A stretch of DNA of 64,000 nt from an uncultured Pelagibacteraceae bacterium. Its GTDB lineage: Bacteria > Pseudomonadota > Alphaproteobacteria > Pelagibacterales > Pelagibacteraceae. How positions within the stretch are numbered: position 1 is the first letter of the stretch; every line of letters starts with the position of its first letter. Made by a program: the position numbers and the translations under genes. The DNA lies in NCBI GenBank assembly GCA_902514695.1, contig CABXRR010000001.1, positions 1-64,000 of the forward strand. Reading direction: 5' to 3'. The notes under the pieces are model-generated. The model did no database searches. It saw only the letters and a program-made list of their open reading frames with translations, and was not told where the DNA came from. Positions 1 to 10,269 of the stretch are shown in pieces.

Positions 1-1
1 T

Positions 2-202
2 TCACAAAAAATTAAAAATAAAAAATTAAAAGAAATAAAAGATTTTATTAATTCCTGCGAAAATATCTTTGAAAATACTAAAATAGTTTTAGAGAGAAAT
101 TGGAAAGATTTTATAGAATTATTGGACAAAAAAAACGCACCTAGAAAAGAATGCTTGCTTCTTCCGTTAAGAACTGTTCTAAAAGCCTTAAAAATATCAT
201 GA
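2..202 (+). CDS. C-terminal fragment of an unidentified protein (5' end outside the window)
   Basis: Open frame 2 from the window edge, ending ...NAPRKECLLLPLRTVLKALKIS*; its TGA overlaps the ATG of the next gene (ATGA). Confidence 0.55.
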   Translation, partial: SQKIKNKKLKEIKDFINSCENIFENTKIVLERNWKDFIELLDKKNAPRKECLLLPLRTVLKALKIS

Positions 203-675
203 TTAATATAAATAAAGAAATTTTTAAAAAAGCTTTGCTTGCTGGAATTTTCTCAGCATTTACAATTGGTGTATTAACTGTTTTAACTTATAAAAGTGCC
301 TTAGGTTTATTCATAGCTGGGTCGTTCGGATCCTCTATGGTTTTATTATTTGGTTTTCCAGAAAGTCCTTTTGCTCAACCAAAAAATGTTTTTTTTGGTC
401 ATTTGGTTACAGCTCTTGTAGGTGTAATTTTTGTAATTTTTGTACCATTACCAATGTTTATCAACATAGCGTTAGCTGTTGGTGTTGGAATTTTTTTTAT
501 GATATTATTAAACATTGTACATCCCCCTGCAGGTGGAAATCCAATAATGGTGATTATTGGGAGTGTTTCTTATGATTATTTATTAAGTCCAATTATATTT
601 GGATGTATTATCATTATATCGTTAGCTATTTTAATTAATAAATTTTTACTTAAAAAGAATTATCCGCTAAAATGA
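199..675 (+). CDS. HPP-family integral membrane protein
   Basis: Multi-TM protein with VHPPAGGNP motif and ESPFAQPKNV segment; start at ATG 199 (MININKEI) preferred over 151 because of the ATGA overlap with the upstream frame. Confidence 0.8.
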   Translation: MININKEIFKKALLAGIFSAFTIGVLTVLTYKSALGLFIAGSFGSSMVLLFGFPESPFAQPKNVFFGHLVTALVGVIFVIFVPLPMFINIALAVGVGIFFMILLNIVHPPAGGNPIMVIIGSVSYDYLLSPIIFGCIIIISLAILINKFLLKKNYPLK

Positions 676-679
676 TTGG

Positions 680-1519
680 ATGAATTCTAAGTATAAGGTA
701 ATCAAATTTAAAAAAAATAAATTTGAAAAAATTGATGATCTTATTTCAATAGAAGAGCCTTTAGAAATCTCAATAAAATATAAAGATCAAAGTGAATGGG
801 TGACTAGTAGTCTTTCAATAACAATGAGAACACCAGGTAATGATGAAGATCTGGTCAGGGGTTTTTTGTTTAACGAACAAATAATTCAAAATTTAAATGA
901 AATAGAAAATATAGAAAGTATTGGTGAAAAAGTTGGGCAATATAAAATTCAAAATAAAATATTAATTACCCTTAATAATTCTAAAAACATAAATATTTCT
1001 AAAATTAAGAGAGACTTCTTGACAAATTCATCCTGCGGAGTTTGTGGTAAATCATCACTTGATGCTTTAGAAATAATCAAAAAAGAAAAAACTTTTAAAA
1101 ATGAGCCTAAATTGGTAAAAGAAATTATAATTAAATCACCTTCAATATTAAGACAAAATCAATCTGAATTTTCAAAAACAGGTGGAATTCATGCAAGTGG
1201 ACTATTTTCATCTGATGGAAAATTAATATCCCTTAGAGAAGATGTTGGCAGACATAATGCGCTAGATAAGATGATTGGTAATGCTTTGATTGAGAACCAG
1301 ATTGACCCTCAAAACCAATTTATAGCATGCTCCGGTCGGTTAAATTTTGAACTAGTTCAAAAAGTTTTAATGACCAATATTGGCTTAATGATTGGTGTAG
1401 GTGCGCCAACTAGTCTAGCAATTGATCTAGCGAATAGGTTTGACATGACCTTGATAGGTTTCGTAAAAGAGGATAGTTTTAATATTTACACAAATAACCA
1501 AAAGGTTGTTGAAAATTAA
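680..1519 (+). CDS. fdhD: Formate dehydrogenase accessory sulfurtransferase FdhD
   Basis: TPGNDEDLVRGFLFNE, SSCGVCGKSS, TGGIHASGLF, REDVGRHNALDK motifs. Confidence 0.93.
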   Translation: MNSKYKVIKFKKNKFEKIDDLISIEEPLEISIKYKDQSEWVTSSLSITMRTPGNDEDLVRGFLFNEQIIQNLNEIENIESIGEKVGQYKIQNKILITLNNSKNINISKIKRDFLTNSSCGVCGKSSLDALEIIKKEKTFKNEPKLVKEIIIKSPSILRQNQSEFSKTGGIHASGLFSSDGKLISLREDVGRHNALDKMIGNALIENQIDPQNQFIACSGRLNFELVQKVLMTNIGLMIGVGAPTSLAIDLANRFDMTLIGFVKEDSFNIYTNNQKVVEN

Positions 1520-3191
1520 TATTGCGGGGAGACAAGTGTCAAAAAATATTAGTAATTTATCTGGAAGGGTTGGACTAAAAGACAATCTTTTTAAAAAAAT
1601 GTCAGAAAATGTCCTCAATGACTCTCCAAAAGATATAAAAGAAATTGCTAAAGAATACAACTTGGGTGTTTCTACTATTCATGGAGCTGAGAGTTTTTAT
1701 GAATTTTTAAGACCTTCTCATAGAGAAAAAAAAGCCTTTGTGTGTAATGGTAGTGCTTGTATGTGTGCTGGCACTCAAGACAAATTAAAAGAAACTTTAA
1801 AATCAAAACTTGGAAATGATAAAGTAGGAGAAATGTTTTGCTTGGGCCACTGTTATGAAAATCATGCTTTTCACTATGATGGAGAAAATTATGCAGGAAA
1901 AGATATAGAAAAAATTGACCAAATTTTAAAAGGAGAAAATATCAAACAAGAAAAATTCTTTTCAAAAAGTTTTGCAACAACTAGTTTTTTAATGGATGAC
2001 AAGCTTTCATCAACAGACCAATTCGAAAAACAATTAAACAAATTTTTAAAAAAAGATAAAAAAGAAATTGTTAAATCTTTACTAGATTCTAATTTAACTG
2101 GAAGAGGTGGTGCAGGTTTTCCAACTGGAATGAAATGGGATTTTTGTAGCAAAGCAAAAGGTGATAAAAAATATGTTATTTGTAATGCTGATGAGGGAGA
2201 CTCAGGAGCTTTTTCTGATAGATATCTTTTAGAAGACCAACCATTAAAAGTTATATTTGGAATGGTAATTTGTGGTTTGGTTATCGGAAGTGATGAGGGA
2301 GTTTTATATATTAGAGGTGAATATCCAAAATCTATAGAAGCAATTAATGGATGTATCAATGAACTTAAAAAATTAAACCTACTAGGTGAAAATATTTTAG
2401 GAACTGAATTTTCTTTTGATCTTGGAATTTGTATTGGTCAAGGAGCTTACATATGCGGTGAAGAAACAGCTTTAATTGCATCAATTGAAGGTAGACGAGC
2501 TGAGGTTGATGTTAGGCCCCCTTTCCCTGTTACAGAGGGACTTTATAAAAAACCAACTGTAGTTAACAATGTTGAAACTTTAGCAGCTGCGACTGGAATT
2601 TTAATTAATGGTGCAGAAAAATTCTCATTGATTGGAAATAAAAAATCTGCTGGAACAAAATTAGTTTGCTTAGATAGTTTTTTTAATAACCCGGGTGTTT
2701 ATGAAATTGACATGGGAACACCAATGAAAAAAATATTCAATGAAATTGGAGGAGGTTATAAGGAGCCAGTTAAAGCATTTCAAATTGGTGGACCACTTGG
2801 TGGTGTTGTTCCATTAAATGAAATCGATAATCTTAATTTAGATTTTCAAGAATTTAGCTCTAAAGGTTTTATGCTAGGTCATGCCAGTGTTGTAAGCATA
2901 CCTAAAAATTTCCCAATGACCGAGTATATTCATCATTTATTTGAATTCTCTGCGGAAGAATCTTGTGGTAAATGTTTTCCAGGAAGACTTGGGTCTTACA
3001 GGGGAAAGGAAATGTTTGATCAAGCAAAGAAAAAAACTGCAAAAATTCCACTTAAATTACTAAATGAGTTGTTAGTAACCATGCAAAAAGGCTGTTTATG
3101 TGCTCTTTGTGGGGCAATACCAACTCCTATAATGAACATCTTAAAATATTTTGGTGATGAAATGAAAAGTGATATGGTAAAAGATAATTAA
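1506..3191 (+). CDS. fdsB: NAD-dependent formate dehydrogenase, fused gamma (NuoE-like) and beta (NuoF-like) subunit
   Basis: N-terminal thioredoxin-like [2Fe-2S] domain (CNGSACMCAGT...CLGHCYENHAF) followed by NuoF-like domain (GRGGAGFPTGMKW, NADEGDSGAFSDR, GAYICGEETALIASIEG, ESCGKCFPGRLG). TTG start; a later start is possible. Confidence 0.88.
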   Translation: MLKINIAGRQVSKNISNLSGRVGLKDNLFKKMSENVLNDSPKDIKEIAKEYNLGVSTIHGAESFYEFLRPSHREKKAFVCNGSACMCAGTQDKLKETLKSKLGNDKVGEMFCLGHCYENHAFHYDGENYAGKDIEKIDQILKGENIKQEKFFSKSFATTSFLMDDKLSSTDQFEKQLNKFLKKDKKEIVKSLLDSNLTGRGGAGFPTGMKWDFCSKAKGDKKYVICNADEGDSGAFSDRYLLEDQPLKVIFGMVICGLVIGSDEGVLYIRGEYPKSIEAINGCINELKKLNLLGENILGTEFSFDLGICIGQGAYICGEETALIASIEGRRAEVDVRPPFPVTEGLYKKPTVVNNVETLAAATGILINGAEKFSLIGNKKSAGTKLVCLDSFFNNPGVYEIDMGTPMKKIFNEIGGGYKEPVKAFQIGGPLGGVVPLNEIDNLNLDFQEFSSKGFMLGHASVVSIPKNFPMTEYIHHLFEFSAEESCGKCFPGRLGSYRGKEMFDQAKKKTAKIPLKLLNELLVTMQKGCLCALCGAIPTPIMNILKYFGDEMKSDMVKDN

Positions 3192-5959
3192 TGAGTTCTG
3201 AAAAAAGAAAAATTGCATATATAGATGGTAAACCATATGAAATTGGAGCTAAACACACATCTATTTTAAAATTTGTAAAAAGCTATAAAGGAGAAAAAAA
3301 GGTTCCAACGTTATGTGATGATCCTAATTTGGCTCCATATGGTGCTTGCAGAGTTTGTTCTGTTGAGGTTGCTTTAGAAAAAGATGGTCCAACAAAAGTT
3401 GTTGCCTCTTGCCACACACCAGTAGCTGAAAATCAACATATTTTTACATCAAATGAAAATCTTCATAAGTTAAGAAAAAATATTGTTGAGCTAGTTTTAA
3501 CTGACCACCCTATGGAGTGTGGAACATGTGAAGTTAATAATAATTGTGAACTTCAAACTGTAGCGAACGACTTAGGTATTTCAGATCACAGATACAATAG
3601 TCCAAAACAACACAAGGGTATTCCTAGGGATACTTCTCATGACTATATGAGAATGAATTTAGATAACTGCATCAATTGTGGAAGATGTGTAAGAGCTTGT
3701 GATGAAATTCAAGGTTCATTTGTATTAACTATGTCTGGAAGAGGATTTGAGTCAAGAATAACTACAGATAACGATATGATGTTTGGAGACTCATCTTGCG
3801 TTTCTTGTGGAGCTTGTGCGCACACTTGCCCAACAGATGCTATTTCAGATGTGTTTAAATCAAAATCTGTAGCAGTAGATAAAAAAGTAAGAACTACTTG
3901 TTCATATTGTGGTGTTGGATGTAATTTAGAGGCTTCAATTAAAAATGATAAAGTTGTTGCAATCGATACACCAAAACAAACTGAAGTGAATGCAGGTCAC
4001 ACTTGTATTAAAGGAAGATATGCGTTTGGTTTCTATGACCATCCAGATAGGCTTAAAACTCCATTAATAAAAAGAAATGGAAAATTTGAGGAAGCAACTT
4101 GGGATGAAGCTTATGATTTTATCAAAAAAGAAATGCAAAGAATTACAAAAAATCATGGACCTGATGCTTTTGCAGGTATTTCATCTGCAAGATGTACTAA
4201 TGAAGAAAATTATGTCTTTCAAAAAATGATTAGAGCAGCCGTAGGAACAAACAGTGTCGACTGTTGTGCAAGAATTTGTCACTCACCTACTGCGTGGGGA
4301 ATGCAACAAACTTTTGGAACAGGTGCTGCTACTAACTCTACAGAAGATATATATCATGCAGATTTATTTTTAGTCATTGGAGCAAATCCAACTAATGCCC
4401 ATCCTGTAACTGGTGCAAAGATTAAGCAACAAGCTATGAAAGGAAAGAAATTAATAGTTTTAGATCCTATTACAACAGAACTTGCAAAACTTGCTGACTA
4501 TCATATCAAATTAAGACCTGGGACTAATGTTGCAGTACTTAATATGATGTTACATTTTATAATTAAATCAAAATTATATAATGCTGATTTTGTAAGAGAT
4601 CGAACAGAGGGATTTGATAATTTCCTTAAAGAAATTGAAAGACAGGATGTTGATCAATTAGCAAAAGTTGCGGGTGTGGATAAACAACTTGTTAAAGAGG
4701 CTGCTATTGCATATGCAACTGCAAAAAATTCAATGGAATTTCATGGATTAGGAGTTACAGAACATGAACAAGGTTCAAAAACTGTAATGTTGATTGCTGA
4801 TCTTGCAATGATTACAGGAAATATTGGTAGAAAAGGAGTTGGAGTAAATCCTTTAAGAGGTCAAAATAATGTTCAGGGTGCAGCTGATATGGGTTGTCAA
4901 CCTCATCAAGGTGCTGGTTACTTTGAAGTTTCAGATGAAAAAAATCAAAAATTTTATACAGAAAAATATGGTGTAACACATCCAACTAAAGCAGGATTAA
5001 AAATACCCCAAATGTTTGATGCAGCTATTAAAAAAGAATTAAAGGGAATTTGGATTATCGGTGAGGATATTGTTCAAACAGATCCTAACAGTGCTCATGT
5101 AATTGAAGCAATGAACTCATTAGAACTTTTAGTAGTCCAAGAAATTTTTATGAGTGAAACAGCAAAACTTGCAACAGTAGTTTTGCCTGGGACTACATTT
5201 TTAGAGAAAGATGGTACGTTTACAAATACTGAGAGAAGAATTCAAAGAGTTAATAGAGCTGTTCCTCCACTACCAGGAACAAAACCTGATGGAGTAATCG
5301 TAACTGAGATGATGCAAAAACTTGGATTTGATCAGCCAACTTATGATGCCGATCAAGTGCTTGGAGAAATTGCTAATATTGTGCCTTTCTTTAAAGGAGT
5401 AACTAGAAAAAGGTTAGGAAAATTAGGATTACAATGGCCAGTAAAAGAAGATGGAACTGATACTCAAATATTGCATACTGAAACATTTAAATTAGGTAAG
5501 GGAAGATTGAAGAATTTTGACTGGAAAGAGTCAAGTGAGATTGAGGCTAACCAAAAAGATTACCCTTTAATATTAACAACTAGTCGAGTTTTACAACACT
5601 ATAATGCAGCAACAATGACAAGAAGAACAAGTAATATAAATATTGTTGACGAGGATGTGCTTTTGATTCACCCAAAAGATGCCGCAGATAGAGATTTAAA
5701 TACTGGTGATATTGGAAGATTGTATTCAGGAAGAGGTGAAGTAGCTTTAAAAATAGAAGTTACAGATAAAGTGAAATCAGGAATCGTGTTTACAACATTC
5801 CACTTTCCTGAGCACATGGTTAATATGGTGACAGGCCACGGAAAAGATGAAGAAACAATGTGTGCAGAATACAAGGTTTCATCTGTCCAAGTTCAAAAAA
5901 TTTCAAATCAATTTAAAACTGAAATACAACCAAAAGAAAATCAAGCCGAAGTGGGTTAA
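3191..5959 (+). CDS. fdsA: NAD-dependent formate dehydrogenase alpha subunit (molybdopterin, Cys form)
   Basis: NuoG-like N-terminal Fe-S region, CINCGRCVRACDE, CSYCGVGCNLE, active-site VDCCARICHSPTAWGM, GQNNVQGAADMG. Confidence 0.93.
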   Translation: MSSEKRKIAYIDGKPYEIGAKHTSILKFVKSYKGEKKVPTLCDDPNLAPYGACRVCSVEVALEKDGPTKVVASCHTPVAENQHIFTSNENLHKLRKNIVELVLTDHPMECGTCEVNNNCELQTVANDLGISDHRYNSPKQHKGIPRDTSHDYMRMNLDNCINCGRCVRACDEIQGSFVLTMSGRGFESRITTDNDMMFGDSSCVSCGACAHTCPTDAISDVFKSKSVAVDKKVRTTCSYCGVGCNLEASIKNDKVVAIDTPKQTEVNAGHTCIKGRYAFGFYDHPDRLKTPLIKRNGKFEEATWDEAYDFIKKEMQRITKNHGPDAFAGISSARCTNEENYVFQKMIRAAVGTNSVDCCARICHSPTAWGMQQTFGTGAATNSTEDIYHADLFLVIGANPTNAHPVTGAKIKQQAMKGKKLIVLDPITTELAKLADYHIKLRPGTNVAVLNMMLHFIIKSKLYNADFVRDRTEGFDNFLKEIERQDVDQLAKVAGVDKQLVKEAAIAYATAKNSMEFHGLGVTEHEQGSKTVMLIADLAMITGNIGRKGVGVNPLRGQNNVQGAADMGCQPHQGAGYFEVSDEKNQKFYTEKYGVTHPTKAGLKIPQMFDAAIKKELKGIWIIGEDIVQTDPNSAHVIEAMNSLELLVVQEIFMSETAKLATVVLPGTTFLEKDGTFTNTERRIQRVNRAVPPLPGTKPDGVIVTEMMQKLGFDQPTYDADQVLGEIANIVPFFKGVTRKRLGKLGLQWPVKEDGTDTQILHTETFKLGKGRLKNFDWKESSEIEANQKDYPLILTTSRVLQHYNAATMTRRTSNINIVDEDVLLIHPKDAADRDLNTGDIGRLYSGRGEVALKIEVTDKVKSGIVFTTFHFPEHMVNMVTGHGKDEETMCAEYKVSSVQVQKISNQFKTEIQPKENQAEVG

Positions 5960-5964
5960 CCAAA

Positions 5965-7413
5965 ATGACCATAGGATGGCATTTTGATAACACTTATTCA
6001 AAATTATCAGATACTTTTAAAGAACAGATAAAACCTATTCCTGTAACAAATCCAGAGTTAATAATACTTAACGAAAAATTAGCCTCTGAATTAGATTTAA
6101 ATTTTTCAAAAATAGATAGAAATGAGCTTTCAAAAATTCTTTCAGGAAATTCTTTGCCAAAAGGCTCAAACTCTATAGCACAAGCTTATGCGGGTCACCA
6201 GTTTGGTCATTTTACAATGCTTGGAGATGGTAGAGCAGTTTTAATTGGTGAGCATACAACAAAATCAAATGAGAAATATGATATTCAATTTAAAGGCTCA
6301 GGTAAAACAGCATTTTCAAGAAGTGGTGATGGTCGTGCAGCTTTAGGTCCAATGTTGAGAGAATATATTATTAGTGAGGCTATGAATGCATTAAACATTC
6401 CCACTACCCGTAGTCTGGCAGTAGTAAAAACCGGAGAAAATATTCAAAGAGAGACACCTTTACAAGGTGCAATACTGACTCGTGTCGCCTCTAGCCATAT
6501 TAGGGTTGGTACTTTTCAATATATCGCAGCAAGACAAAAAGAAGATGAGTTAAAAACTTTATTAGATTACACAATTGATAGGCATTATCCTGAAATAAAA
6601 AATTCAAATAACCGAGCATTAGATTTATTAAATCTTTTAATAGACCGACAATGTAATTTGGTTGTGAATTGGATGCGTGTCGGTTTTATTCATGGAGTAA
6701 TGAATACTGATAACATGACAATTTCTGGGGAAACTATTGATTACGGTCCATGTGCATTTATGGATACCTATGATCCAAAGACTGTTTTTAGTTCAATAGA
6801 TCAAACAGGTAGATACGCTTATTGTAATCAACCTGTTATTACAAAATGGAATTTAGCCAGATTTGCAGAATGCTTAGTTCCTCTTATTGATAAAGATCAA
6901 GAAAAATCGATTAAGATAGCTACAGAAACCATTAATTCTTTTGAAAAAAAGTATGAGGAAAAATGGATGAACATGATGAGAGATAAATTAGGATTATTTG
7001 GTTTAGATGATAAGGATAAATTTTTAATCTTAGATTTATTAACTTGGATGCACGAAAAAAAGGCAGATTATACAAATACCTTTTGTCATTTAATGAATCT
7101 TGATCCAAAAAAAGATAAATTATTTGAAGATAATGATTTTAAAAACTGGAAAAAAAGATGGGAAATGAGAACATTAGTAAATAGCAACAATCAAAATAAA
7201 TCCATGGATTTAATGAGAAATAACAATCCGCTAGTTATTCCAAGAAACCATAAAATCGAAAAAGCTTTAGAGGCAGCTGAACAAAATGATTTAGAGCCAT
7301 TTAATAAGATTTTAAAAATTTTAGAAAAACCATATTATCAGCAAAAAGAAATTATTGATTACCAATTGCCGACTATATCAGGTGAAAAATATCAAACGTT
7401 TTGTGGAACTTAA
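5965..7413 (+). CDS. selO: SelO/YdiU family pseudokinase (protein adenylyltransferase family)
   Basis: AYAGHQFGHFTMLGDGRAVLIGE, FKGSGKTAFSRSGDGRAALGPMLREYIISEAM, GVMNTDNMTISGETIDYGPCAFMD. Confidence 0.92.
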   Translation: MTIGWHFDNTYSKLSDTFKEQIKPIPVTNPELIILNEKLASELDLNFSKIDRNELSKILSGNSLPKGSNSIAQAYAGHQFGHFTMLGDGRAVLIGEHTTKSNEKYDIQFKGSGKTAFSRSGDGRAALGPMLREYIISEAMNALNIPTTRSLAVVKTGENIQRETPLQGAILTRVASSHIRVGTFQYIAARQKEDELKTLLDYTIDRHYPEIKNSNNRALDLLNLLIDRQCNLVVNWMRVGFIHGVMNTDNMTISGETIDYGPCAFMDTYDPKTVFSSIDQTGRYAYCNQPVITKWNLARFAECLVPLIDKDQEKSIKIATETINSFEKKYEEKWMNMMRDKLGLFGLDDKDKFLILDLLTWMHEKKADYTNTFCHLMNLDPKKDKLFEDNDFKNWKKRWEMRTLVNSNNQNKSMDLMRNNNPLVIPRNHKIEKALEAAEQNDLEPFNKILKILEKPYYQQKEIIDYQLPTISGEKYQTFCGT

Positions 7414-7417
7414 AATT

Positions 7418-8116
7418 TTAAAAATTTTTCCATTCTTTAAAAGGTGTTACTAAGTGTTCTAAATTTTCTGAATTTTTTGAGGTGATAAAAATATCAGCTG
7501 ATAAAGAAATTCTTTCATTATTATTTACCTCAGGTTGCGTTTGATGTAATGTTTTTGATGGAAATATTACTATTTCATCCTCTTGTGCCTCAACAATAAT
7601 TGCTGCTGTGTTTGAAATATTTCTTTTTTTAATCAATCCTTTTTGACTGATAGTAGGAGATAAAAAAGACCCTGGCAAAAATTCATTTTGTTTTATTTCA
7701 TCTATTAACAACAGATTAGCATCAGTAGAATCTTTTTTTAAATAATATGCGAATGAAAGATGTGATTGTAAATGTTTATGTTGAGCTATATTTTCTTTAC
7801 CTCTAGATATTGTTGCCCATGATCTTTGAATATAAAAATCTAACAAATTATGATCAATACCTATTACTTCCAGATATTCTAAAATTTTTTTTTTAACCTC
7901 TAAAAAAAAATCATCAAATTCATTATTTTTATGTAAAAATTCAAAACCTTGTGTATCTCCAGTCCAAGAACTTTTTTCATTTTTGTAAAATTTATTTTTA
8001 CTATTTTTTTCCATATCAAAAATTCTTTTAATCATTAAATCTTTAGTTGTATTAGCTAGATCAATCTTAGATTTTAAGATTGTTAAAGGAAAAAAATTAT
8101 AAATTTTATTAGTCAT
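7418..8116 (-). CDS. Putative 2OG-Fe(II) oxygenase superfamily protein
   Basis: HKHLQSHLSFAYYL and SKTLHQTQPEVNNNERISLSADI resemble the putative 2OG-Fe(II) oxygenase family with similar HxH / ER-IS-S motifs. Confidence 0.65.
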   Translation of the reverse strand: MTNKIYNFFPLTILKSKIDLANTTKDLMIKRIFDMEKNSKNKFYKNEKSSWTGDTQGFEFLHKNNEFDDFFLEVKKKILEYLEVIGIDHNLLDFYIQRSWATISRGKENIAQHKHLQSHLSFAYYLKKDSTDANLLLIDEIKQNEFLPGSFLSPTISQKGLIKKRNISNTAAIIVEAQEDEIVIFPSKTLHQTQPEVNNNERISLSADIFITSKNSENLEHLVTPFKEWKNF

Positions 8117-8147
8117 TAATTTATTCTAACAAAAAATATCACTTTAA

Positions 8148-8660
8148 TTATTTATAAGCAATTAAGTTTAAACTTATTGGAACTCCACTATAAGGAGCAA
8201 AATCACTTGTATCATTAAATATAGAAAATGATTTTACCCTTTCAATCTTTTTAAATCCTGCGTTAGTAAGATATTCATTCATAAATTCAAAATTCCAACC
8301 AAAATAATGGAAATCATATTCGTCTGTCTGGCCTCCAAACATCATTCTCATAACATGATATTTGACTTTAATGGGTGCATCTTTGGCAATAAATATTCTA
8401 CACAAAATATCTAAATCAGGAACTGACACATAAAATTTACCAGAATCTTTTAGAACTCTATGAATTCCAGCTAGAGTATTTGTAATATTTTTTTGATTAA
8501 CATGTTCAACAACATGGCTAGCGTATATTTCATCTATTGAATTATCTTTAAATTGAGAAAGATCAGAAATATCACCTAAAAAATCTACATTCTCACCTTT
8601 TAAAATATTAAGTATTTTCCAGCCTTCCTTTTTTTCTTTTCCACCAATATGAAGTTTCAT
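8148..8660 (-). CDS. Class I SAM-dependent methyltransferase-like protein
   Basis: MKLHIGGKEKKEGWKILN, IDEIYASHVVEHV, IHRVLKDSGKFYVSVPDLD. Confidence 0.75.
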   Translation of the reverse strand: MKLHIGGKEKKEGWKILNILKGENVDFLGDISDLSQFKDNSIDEIYASHVVEHVNQKNITNTLAGIHRVLKDSGKFYVSVPDLDILCRIFIAKDAPIKVKYHVMRMMFGGQTDEYDFHYFGWNFEFMNEYLTNAGFKKIERVKSFSIFNDTSDFAPYSGVPISLNLIAYK

Positions 8661-8672
8661 AATAACTTTAAA

Positions 8673-9776
8673 TTAAAGTACGTACGGTTCTGGTCTTGCT
8701 TTTTTACCTAAAACTCTTTCAACAGCCATATTTGAAATATCTATAGACTGATAAGCTCCAGTTGTAATTAGTTCTGTTAAAGCTCTCCCTATTCCTGGTG
8801 CTTGCATTAAACCTCTGCCAGTAAAACCTGTAGCTAAATATACATTTTCAAATTTTGGATGTTTCCCAACTACTGCATTATTATCAAGTCTGTTACAGTC
8901 ATAGTAACCAGCCCAGCCTCCTGTTAATTTTAATTCTTCCATAGCAGGGATACGTTGAGCTAAAGCAGGCCAAACAAGTTCTTCATAGTCATCCCATGCT
9001 GGTTCTAAGTCATCTGCATCAAAGACAGATTTTGGTGATCCAGCTAAATATTCTTTACCCTCTGGTCGCCAATAAACTCCCGTTGTTAAATCTCCAGTCA
9101 ATGGCATTTCAGGAATATGTTTTGGACATTTCACTCTGAACACAGTATGTTTTTGCGGTTCAACTGGAATGTCCTCTAATAGTTCTTTTGTCCAACATCC
9201 AGCTGCAGAAATAATTGTTTTAGCTTTTATTTCTGAAAGGGACTTTACCTCCCCTTTTACAAATTCAGCACCAAGTTCCATTGCTTTACTTTTCAATGCA
9301 CCATGGAACATAAATGGATCAATCCATCCTTCACTTTGATTGTCGGTAAATGTGGCCGTTTCTATTCCATCGCTATTTATATATGGAAAAAATTTTGTTA
9401 GTTCTGAACCTTTAATATTTTTTGTTCCAGCTTCACATGCTTTATGATTTTCTAATGCTTTATATTGTTCCTCTGCATGTTCAGGTCCAAACATTAACAA
9501 ATATCCATTGGTTACCATGCTAGCAGTTGGCTTAGGGTTTTTTTCAGTTTTAAGTAATTCTGGTATTTGAAAAATAAATTCTCTGGCAAATTTTCCTAGT
9601 AAGATATTTTCTGTTTGAAAAAATTGTCTTCTAAAACCACCAAGAGATAATGGGAATGAGGCAGTTTTATAAGTGGGGTCTCTTTCAATTACTTTTACTT
9701 TTCTACCTTCTTTAGAGAGAAAGTATGCGGTAGCTGTACCAATAATTCCGCCACCAACTATAACAACATCATCCAT
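8673..9776 (-). CDS. FAD-dependent oxidoreductase (D-amino acid / sarcosine oxidase-like family)
   Basis: N-terminal dinucleotide fold VVIVGGGIIGTATAYFLSKEG; C-terminal VYLATGFTGRGLMQAPGIGRALTELI. Confidence 0.85.
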   Translation of the reverse strand: MDDVVIVGGGIIGTATAYFLSKEGRKVKVIERDPTYKTASFPLSLGGFRRQFFQTENILLGKFAREFIFQIPELLKTEKNPKPTASMVTNGYLLMFGPEHAEEQYKALENHKACEAGTKNIKGSELTKFFPYINSDGIETATFTDNQSEGWIDPFMFHGALKSKAMELGAEFVKGEVKSLSEIKAKTIISAAGCWTKELLEDIPVEPQKHTVFRVKCPKHIPEMPLTGDLTTGVYWRPEGKEYLAGSPKSVFDADDLEPAWDDYEELVWPALAQRIPAMEELKLTGGWAGYYDCNRLDNNAVVGKHPKFENVYLATGFTGRGLMQAPGIGRALTELITTGAYQSIDISNMAVERVLGKKARPEPYVL

Positions 9777-9777
9777 A

Positions 9778-10263
9778 TTAATTCATTAAATATAAGTTTA
9801 AATTGAGAAATAATGCATAGCAACTCCAAAGTAAATAGGGAATCATTAAGTATGAACTTACTTTATTGACACGTTTAAATTTTAAAATGAGAATGATTAT
9901 CAGAATAATCAGAATCAAAAGTACAATTAGGGCTAATAAAATTTGATGTAAGCCAAAAAAAACAATACTCCAAGTTGTATTAAAGACTATGTGAATAAAA
10001 TAAATATAAATTGTATTCATTTCTCTGTTCTTGCTATGCCAATAAAACCAAATGGCTACTGTCATCATTAAATATAAAGTAGTCCAGACAGGAGCAAAAA
10101 CCCAGTCAGGTGGATTAAAATTTGATTTTACAAGTTGAGAATACCAAGGTTCTTTAAAACTTATTGTCGCCATTCCTCCAATTAATGATGCAGAATAAGT
10201 GATTATGAAGAATAGAATAAATGATATAAATTTATTTTTTAACATATAAGTATTATACATCAC
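9778..10263 (-). CDS. tspO: TspO/MBR family protein
   Basis: Five-TM protein with WYSQLVKSNFNPPDWVFAPVWTTLYLMMTVAIWFYW signature. Confidence 0.88.
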   Translation of the reverse strand: MMYNTYMLKNKFISFILFFIITYSASLIGGMATISFKEPWYSQLVKSNFNPPDWVFAPVWTTLYLMMTVAIWFYWHSKNREMNTIYIYFIHIVFNTTWSIVFFGLHQILLALIVLLILIILIIILILKFKRVNKVSSYLMIPYLLWSCYALFLNLNLYLMN

Positions 10264-10269
10264 TATAAA

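Noticed and set aside
1889-2359. 156-aa ORF antisense to the fused fdsB gene
   Set aside because: Fully inside a gene with strong family motifs on the other strand; no recognisable motifs of its own; typical antisense open frame in AT-rich DNA.
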